A stretch of 9,180 nucleotides of DNA from Flavimaricola sp. GTDB lineage: Bacteria; Pseudomonadota; Alphaproteobacteria; Rhodobacterales; Rhodobacteraceae. Location: assembly GCA_023300365.1 (NCBI GenBank), contig JALZWD010000297.1, positions 1 through 9,180 on the forward strand. Reading direction: 5' to 3'. A program made the translations under genes and the position numbers. A model generated the notes under the pieces. That model worked only from the letters and a program-made list of their open reading frames with translations, did not search any database and was not told where the DNA came from. Positions 4,832-9,180 of the stretch are shown piece after piece (position 1 is the stretch's first letter; each line of letters opens with the position of its first letter).

Positions 4832-6040
4832 ATGCTCGGTTTAAACGGAAAAGATTTTCGCCTGTTCCTCATCGTATGTGTGATGGCGCTTGCGGCTCCG
4901 ATCTTGCTCAACCCCTTCCCCGTCGATGGCGCCTTGGCCCAATTCAACGCGGGTTATCCCGCGCTGATGCAAGCCTTCGCAATTTTCGGCATCCTCGCCA
5001 TTGGCTTTAACATCCTCTTTGGCCTCACAGGCTACCTCTCGTTTGGCCACGCGGCCTTTCTTGGGGCGGGGTCCTACGCGGCGGTGTGGATGTACAAATT
5101 GTTCAACTACAACGTCATCTTCGCGATCCCCGCATCGATCATTGTCGCGGGCCTCTTGTCGGTCCTGATTGGCTATGTCTCGCTGCGCCGCTCGGGGATC
5201 TATTTCTCGATCCTCACACTGGCCTTTGCCCAGATGATGTACGCCATCGCCTACTCCGATCTTTTGGGACGGTTCTTTGGCACGCCCATCACCAACGGTG
5301 AAACCGGGCTTCAGGTGTACAACTCTGACCCGCAATTCCTCTTGGCCGAAGGTGGCCTTGCCGAACCCCACCTGTTCACACTCAACCTCAACAACCTGAC
5401 CAAAATTCAATTCGGCGGTTGGGAATTTACCTTCGAGGTTGGCTATTATCTCTGCGCGATCTTCCTGATCCTCAGCTTTTATCTCTCGATCCGCATCTTC
5501 CGGTCGCCCTTTGGCATGATGCTGCGTGCGGTGAAATCAAACCAAAACCGGATGAACTACACCGGCCTCGACAGCAAACCCTACATGCTTGCGGCCTTTG
5601 TGATCTCTGGTCTCTATGCGGGCCTTGCTGGCGGCTTGATGGCGGCCATGGACCCCCTCACCGGTGGCGAGCGTATGTTCTGGACGGCTTCGGGCGAAAT
5701 CGTCTTGATGTCGATCCTTGGTGGCGCTGGTACCTTGATCGGCCCTGTCCTTGGCGCAGGCGCGATCAAATACATGGAGAAAATCGTCTCGGCCCTGAAC
5801 GACAACATCCTTCATGGATGGTTCGCTTGGATGCCTGACGGGATGGAAAACGTCGCCGTGGCGATCTTACACCCCTTCGTTGGCAAAGGCTGGCACCTCA
5901 CATTGGGCAGCGTCTTTATGCTCGTCGTGATCTTCCTGCCCGGCGGTATCGTCGAAGGTGGCCAACGCATCGGACGCTTGTTCGGTCGCAAGGGCGCCAC
6001 CCAGACCCCCACCGACGCCACAACAACACCTGCCGAATAG
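4832..6040 (+). CDS. LivM-type ABC transporter permease
   Basis: A 402-residue inner-membrane permease. Family signatures are [36 protein letters not shown] near residues 47-82 (split here by membrane turns), [18 protein letters not shown] near 118-135, and the coupling loop [18 protein letters not shown] near 223-240. Late helices include [21 protein letters not shown] and [12 protein letters not shown]. Two hydrophilic insertions stand out: about 151-200, probably periplasmic, and about 318-352, before the last helix. The tail after residue 385 is Thr/Pro-rich and likely cytoplasmic. A GGAGGA at 4818-4823, inside the end of the upstream gene, is the ribosome-binding site, 8 bases before ATG 4832. 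It is expected to form the heterodimeric channel with the upstream permease. Confidence 0.93.
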   Translation: MLGLNGKDFRLFLIVCVMALAAPILLNPFPVDGALAQFNAGYPALMQAFAIFGILAIGFNILFGLTGYLSFGHAAFLGAGSYAAVWMYKLFNYNVIFAIPASIIVAGLLSVLIGYVSLRRSGIYFSILTLAFAQMMYAIAYSDLLGRFFGTPITNGETGLQVYNSDPQFLLAEGGLAEPHLFTLNLNNLTKIQFGGWEFTFEVGYYLCAIFLILSFYLSIRIFRSPFGMMLRAVKSNQNRMNYTGLDSKPYMLAAFVISGLYAGLAGGLMAAMDPLTGGERMFWTASGEIVLMSILGGAGTLIGPVLGAGAIKYMEKIVSALNDNILHGWFAWMPDGMENVAVAILHPFVGKGWHLTLGSVFMLVVIFLPGGIVEGGQRIGRLFGRKGATQTPTDATTTPAE

Positions 6041-6052
6041 GAGCACGAGACA

Positions 6053-6811
6053 ATGGGTATCCTAGAAGTCAAAGGCGTAAACAAACGCTTCGGCGGTCTC
6101 CAAGCCCTTGGGGACGTCAACCTCAGCGTCGAAGAGGGCACCGTTCACGCCATCATCGGCCCAAACGGTGCAGGTAAATCCACGCTCCTTAACGTTTTGG
6201 TCGGCAAACTGATCCCAGACTCGGGATCGGTCATGTTTGACGGGCAATCGGTGCTGGGCCGCAAACCATTTGAAATCAACCAAATGGGCATTTCCCGCGT
6301 GTTCCAAACACCCGAGATTTTTGCAGACCTGACGGTGATGGAAAACATCATGATCCCCTGCTTTGCCAAACGCGACGGCGCCTTCCGGATGCACGCCATC
6401 GAAAGCGTGGGCCACGAAAAAGGTATCATCGAACAGGCCGAGCAAATGCTCGCGGATGTGAACATGCTTGAAAAACACGAAATGGTGGCCTCGTCGCTGT
6501 CTCGTGGTGACAAGCGGCGCTTGGAAATGGCGATGTGCCTTGTCCAAGACCCCAAGTTGCTTCTCTTGGATGAGCCAACCGCCGGTATGGCCCGTGCCGA
6601 CACCGAAAACACGATCAACCTTCTCAAGGAAATCCGCACACAACGCGGCATCACCATGGCCATCATCGAACACGATATGAACGTGGTGTTTTCTTTGGCC
6701 GAACGGATCACTGTTTTGGCCCAAGGCACGCCTTTGGTCGAGGATGTTCCTGAGAAAATCAAAGGTCACCCCAAGGTTCGCGAAGCTTACCTCGGCGAAG
6801 CCCAAGTTTAA
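6053..6811 (+). CDS. LivG-type ABC transporter ATP-binding protein
   Basis: A 252-residue ATPase that energises import. Walker A is GPNGAGKST (36-44), Q-loop Gln 85 (in SRVFQTPEIF), Walker B LLLLDEP (169-175), and switch histidine H207 (in AIIEHDMNVV). The signature reads LSRGDKRRLEMAM (149-161): the second Gly of LSGGQ is kept, while the third position is Arg and the Gln is Asp. This resembles a LivG/UrtD-related subgroup rather than a broken site, since catalytic Glu 174 and all other motifs are intact. AGGAG (6039-6043) overlaps the stop of the LivM-type gene and lies 9 bases before ATG 6053, so translation is probably coupled. It works with the LivF-type ATPase encoded downstream. Confidence 0.94.
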   Translation: MGILEVKGVNKRFGGLQALGDVNLSVEEGTVHAIIGPNGAGKSTLLNVLVGKLIPDSGSVMFDGQSVLGRKPFEINQMGISRVFQTPEIFADLTVMENIMIPCFAKRDGAFRMHAIESVGHEKGIIEQAEQMLADVNMLEKHEMVASSLSRGDKRRLEMAMCLVQDPKLLLLDEPTAGMARADTENTINLLKEIRTQRGITMAIIEHDMNVVFSLAERITVLAQGTPLVEDVPEKIKGHPKVREAYLGEAQV

Positions 6812-6815
6812 CTGC

Positions 6816-6837
6816 ACTGAATCCCTTGAAATTCAGT
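6816..6837 (+). repeat. Perfect hairpin in the gap between the two ATPase genes
   Basis: ACTGAAT (6816-6822) pairs with ATTCAGT (6831-6837) around an 8-base loop. The stem is AT-rich and has no T-run after it, so it is unlikely to terminate transcription. It begins 4 bases after the stop of the LivG-type gene. Confidence 0.45.
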
Positions 6838-6846
6838 AACCCGCAG

Positions 6847-6866
6847 AGGTCTCTTGTGAGACTTTT
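6847..6866 (+). terminator. Short hairpin with T-run, possible attenuator before the LivF-type gene
   Basis: GTCTC (6849-6853) pairs with GAGAC (6858-6862) around TTGT. The stem extends by a G-T wobble and an A-T pair, and Ts run through 6866. The stem is weak, so at most partial termination is expected. It lies 22 bases before the LivF-type ATG. Confidence 0.35.
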
Positions 6867-6888
6867 GCCCTCCACGAGGAAATAAGAC

Positions 6889-7638
6889 ATGAACGCGCCC
6901 TTCAACAAAAACGTCAACAACGCGGCCACCACACCTGCGTTTCTCAGTCTTTGGGAAGTGGAAGCCTATTACGGCGAAAGCTATATCGTTCAAAACATCA
7001 GCTTTAACATCCACGAAGGTGAAATCCTGGCGCTGCTTGGCCGTAACGGTGCGGGCAAAACCTCCACCCTGCGCACCATCGCCCGCATGGACGACCCCGA
7101 GCTGCGCCACGGCGAAATCTGGCTCGATGGCATGGCCCTGCACGAAATGAAATCCTGGCAGGCAAGCCAATCTGGCATTCAGCTTGTCCCCGAAGACCGC
7201 TCCATCATCCCCGGTCTGACGGTTGAGGAAAACCTCAAGCTCGCTCAAATCGCGCCGCCCATAGGCTGGTCGCTTGACCGGGTCTACGACCTTTTCCCGC
7301 GCCTGCGCGAACGCCGCAAACAAGAAGGCGTCACACTCTCGGGCGGCGAACAACAAATGCTCGCCATCGCCCGCGCCCTTGTCCGCGACATCAAAGTTCT
7401 GCTGCTCGACGAACCCTACGAGGGCCTCGCCCCCGTCATCGTGCAAGAGATCGCCAAAACCCTTGGCATCATCCGCGACCAAGGCATCACCACCGTCATC
7501 GTTGAGCAAAACGCCGTCGCCGCCCTTAAATTGGCCGACCGCGCCGTGATCCTCGATATCGGCCAAATCGTCTATGACGGCTCGGCCAAAGAGGTGCTCG
7601 AAGACGCAGAGCTGCGGGCCAAATACCTCGCGATTTAA
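6889..7638 (+). CDS. LivF-type ABC transporter ATP-binding protein
   Basis: A 249-residue ATPase, second of the pair. Walker A is GRNGAGKTS (51-59), Q-loop Gln 98 (in GIQLVPEDR), signature LSGGEQQ (150-156), Walker B VLLLDEP (170-176). The switch position is Gln 207 in IVEQN instead of His, as is normal in LivF proteins. A polar N-terminal extension of about 18 residues (Asn/Ala-rich) precedes the usual start of the fold. ATG 6889 has GAGGA (6876-6880) 8 bases upstream and there is no better internal start. It is separated from the LivG-type gene by a 77-base gap holding two hairpins. It completes a five-component importer: binding protein, two permeases and two ATPases. Confidence 0.94.
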   Translation: MNAPFNKNVNNAATTPAFLSLWEVEAYYGESYIVQNISFNIHEGEILALLGRNGAGKTSTLRTIARMDDPELRHGEIWLDGMALHEMKSWQASQSGIQLVPEDRSIIPGLTVEENLKLAQIAPPIGWSLDRVYDLFPRLRERRKQEGVTLSGGEQQMLAIARALVRDIKVLLLDEPYEGLAPVIVQEIAKTLGIIRDQGITTVIVEQNAVAALKLADRAVILDIGQIVYDGSAKEVLEDAELRAKYLAI

Positions 7639-7747
7639 TCGCAAACTCTGACATCACGCGCGTCTGTGGCAACGCTCCGCCACATATGCAGGCGTGGTGT
7701 CCCACCGAATGCGGCGTCAACGCCCCAAAAGACCAAGGACCGTGCAC
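7639..7747 (+). promoter_or_regulatory. Intergenic leader before acs with hairpins and ribosome-binding site
   Basis: A 109-base gap. TGTGGC (7665-7670) pairs with GCCACA (7679-7684) around 8 bases, and GGCG-TCAA-CGCC (7713-7724) forms a second small hairpin. Neither has a T-run, so neither is a convincing terminator. The acs ribosome-binding site is AAGGA (7735-7739), 8 bases before the ATG. I see no good sigma-70 promoter; CTGACA (7648-7653) lacks a matching -10. The simplest reading is that acs is co-transcribed with the transporter, possibly with message processing here. Confidence 0.45.
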
Positions 7748-9180
7748 ATGACCAAGCTGTTCCCCCCCTCGGCCGAAATGGCCAAATCCGCCCACGCCGA
7801 CAGCGCAAAATACGCGGAAATGTACCAAGCCTCGATCGCCGATCCCGCGGCGTTCTGGGGCCAAGAGGGCAAGCGGATCGACTGGATCAAACCCTACACC
7901 AAGGTCAAAAACACCTCCTTTGAGCCCGGCAAAGTCGATATCAAATGGTTCGAAGACGGCACCCTAAACGTCTCGGCCAACTGCATCGACAGGCATCTGG
8001 CCACACGCGGCGACCAAACCGCGATCATCTGGGAACAAGACGACCCCAAAGATCCCGCGCAACACATCACCTACAAAGAACTGCACAAGCAGGTCTGTAA
8101 ATTCGCCAACGTCCTCAAAGAGATGGGCGTCGGCAAAGGCGACCGGGTTGTCATCTATATGCCGATGATCCCCGAAGCCGCCTATGCCATGCTCGCCTCT
8201 GCACGCATCGGCGCGATCCACTCTATCGTCTTCGCAGGCTTCTCGCCTGATGCTCTGGGCGCACGGGTCAACGCCTGCGACGCAAAGGTTGTCATCACAT
8301 CCGACGGCGCCCCACGCGGGGGCCGTGTCACCAACCTCAAAGACAACGTTAATCAAGCGCTGCTCAACGATTTTGACACCGTCAAATGCCTTGTTGTTAA
8401 ACGCACAGGGCAACAAATCGCATGGCGCGACGGCCTCGATTTCTGGCTTCACGAAATGTCCGAAACCGTCCCCGCCGATTGCCCACCCGAAGAGATGGCC
8501 GCCGAAGATCCGCTCTTCATCCTCTACACCTCCGGCTCGACCGGCCAACCAAAAGGCGTTGTCCACACCACGGGCGGCTACATCGTGTATGCGTCCATGA
8601 CGCACCAATACACCTTCGATTATCACGATGGTGACGTCTTTTGGTGCACCGCCGACGTGGGCTGGGTCACTGGCCACAGCTATATCGTCTATGGCCCACT
8701 GGCCAACGGTGCCACCACGCTGATGTTCGAAGGCGTGCCCACCTACCCCGACGCCGGGCGCTTTTGGGATACCTGCGAAAAGCACAAGGTGAACCAATTC
8801 TACACCGCCCCGACGGCAATCCGCGCCCTTATGGCGCACGGCAATGAACCCGTCGAAAAATATGACCTGTCCGCCCTCAAACTGCTGGGGACAGTTGGCG
8901 AGCCGATCAACCCCGAGGCTTGGACATGGTACCACGAGGTTGTCGGCAAAGGCCGCTGCCCTATCGTTGATACCTTCTGGCAAACCGAAACAGGCGGCCA
9001 CATGCTCACGCCCCTGCCCGGCGCCACCACCCTCAAACCCGGTGCGGCCCAAACACCGTTCTTTGGCGTAAAGCCCGTCGTTCTCGAGCCGACATCGGGC
9101 GAAGAAATCCACGGCAACGACGTCGAAGGCGTGCTCTGCATTGCCGACAGCTGGCCCGGCCAAATGCGCACCGTTTGGGG
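7748..9180 (+). CDS. acs: Acetyl-CoA synthetase (AMP-forming), first 477 codons
   Basis: Converts acetate, ATP and CoA to acetyl-CoA in the cytosol, by way of acetyl-AMP. The frame is open from ATG 7748 to the window edge: 477 codons of the usual 645-655, so the C-terminal domain with the regulatory lysine motif is outside. Visible features are [11 protein letters not shown] (260-270, phosphate-binding loop), [11 protein letters not shown] (302-312), [13 protein letters not shown] (380-392), and TFWQTETGG (409-417). The acetate-pocket residues known in Salmonella Acs (Val, Thr, Val, Trp) correspond to V307, T308, V383 and W411; all are present, which favours acetate over longer acids. Early landmarks such as FWGQEG and [20 protein letters not shown] also fit the family. 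Position after the transporter suggests uptake and activation are linked. Confidence 0.96.
   Translation, partial: MTKLFPPSAEMAKSAHADSAKYAEMYQASIADPAAFWGQEGKRIDWIKPYTKVKNTSFEPGKVDIKWFEDGTLNVSANCIDRHLATRGDQTAIIWEQDDPKDPAQHITYKELHKQVCKFANVLKEMGVGKGDRVVIYMPMIPEAAYAMLASARIGAIHSIVFAGFSPDALGARVNACDAKVVITSDGAPRGGRVTNLKDNVNQALLNDFDTVKCLVVKRTGQQIAWRDGLDFWLHEMSETVPADCPPEEMAAEDPLFILYTSGSTGQPKGVVHTTGGYIVYASMTHQYTFDYHDGDVFWCTADVGWVTGHSYIVYGPLANGATTLMFEGVPTYPDAGRFWDTCEKHKVNQFYTAPTAIRALMAHGNEPVEKYDLSALKLLGTVGEPINPEAWTWYHEVVGKGRCPIVDTFWQTETGGHMLTPLPGATTLKPGAAQTPFFGVKPVVLEPTSGEEIHGNDVEGVLCIADSWPGQMRTVW

Noticed and set aside
7964..9163. 399-codon minus-strand frame antisense to acs
   Set aside because: The sense frame is unambiguous acetyl-CoA synthetase with all pocket motifs; the antisense product has no recognisable domain.
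1..9180. Search for CRISPR arrays, tRNA or rRNA genes, insertion sequences and phage or attachment sites
   Set aside because: No regularly spaced repeats, cloverleaf-like segments, transposase genes or long terminal repeats are visible; the window is nearly fully occupied by the two gene clusters.

Overview
The window looks like a chromosomal segment from a marine Rhodobacteraceae (Roseobacter-type alphaproteobacterium). This rests on GC-rich coding sequence, family-level resemblance of the proteins, and the gene set itself: a symporter-type histidine kinase, a short-chain-acyl type XRE regulator, a branched-chain-amino-acid type ABC transporter, and acetyl-CoA synthetase. No species call is possible from the sequence alone.

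Left arm (1-2104, minus strand): a regulatory block reads leftward. Nearest the centre is an XRE/ScfR-like regulator (887-2104). Then come a stand-alone CheY-like receiver (445-813), an 88-residue protein with two membrane segments (179-445), and the first 59 residues of a CbrA/CrbS-like sodium:solute symporter/histidine kinase (1-179, cut by the window edge). The last three overlap by single bases (TGATG and TAATG), so they are almost certainly translated together. A consensus-like promoter lies in the 73-base gap before the receiver.

Centre (2105-2323): a divergent control region with AT-rich AAATTT boxes, a TGTAA-N6-TTACA inverted repeat, weak promoter candidates in both directions, and a 7-codon leader ORF. 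The leader ORF has a perfect Shine-Dalgarno sequence, and its stop overlaps the start of the next gene.

Right arm (2324-9180, plus strand): a Tat-exported substrate-binding protein, LivH-type and LivM-type permeases, LivG-type and LivF-type ATPases, then acs (first 477 codons; the gene runs off the window). Hairpins sit after the binding-protein gene, between the two ATPases, and before acs; these are likely points of mRNA stability or attenuation.

Working model (inference): the symporter-kinase senses a short-chain carboxylate or its flux, the receiver carries the phosphoryl signal, and the XRE/ScfR-like protein controls the divergent transporter-acs operon. Two points make this more than a standard acetate-switch locus. 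The receiver has no output domain. The XRE protein carries, where its relatives have a metallopeptidase-like region, a segment closely resembling the HisKA dimerisation/phosphotransfer hairpin of histidine kinases, with a histidine at the phosphoacceptor position. The transporter cargo is not readable from sequence; its linkage to acs suggests a substrate that yields acetate or another short-chain acid.
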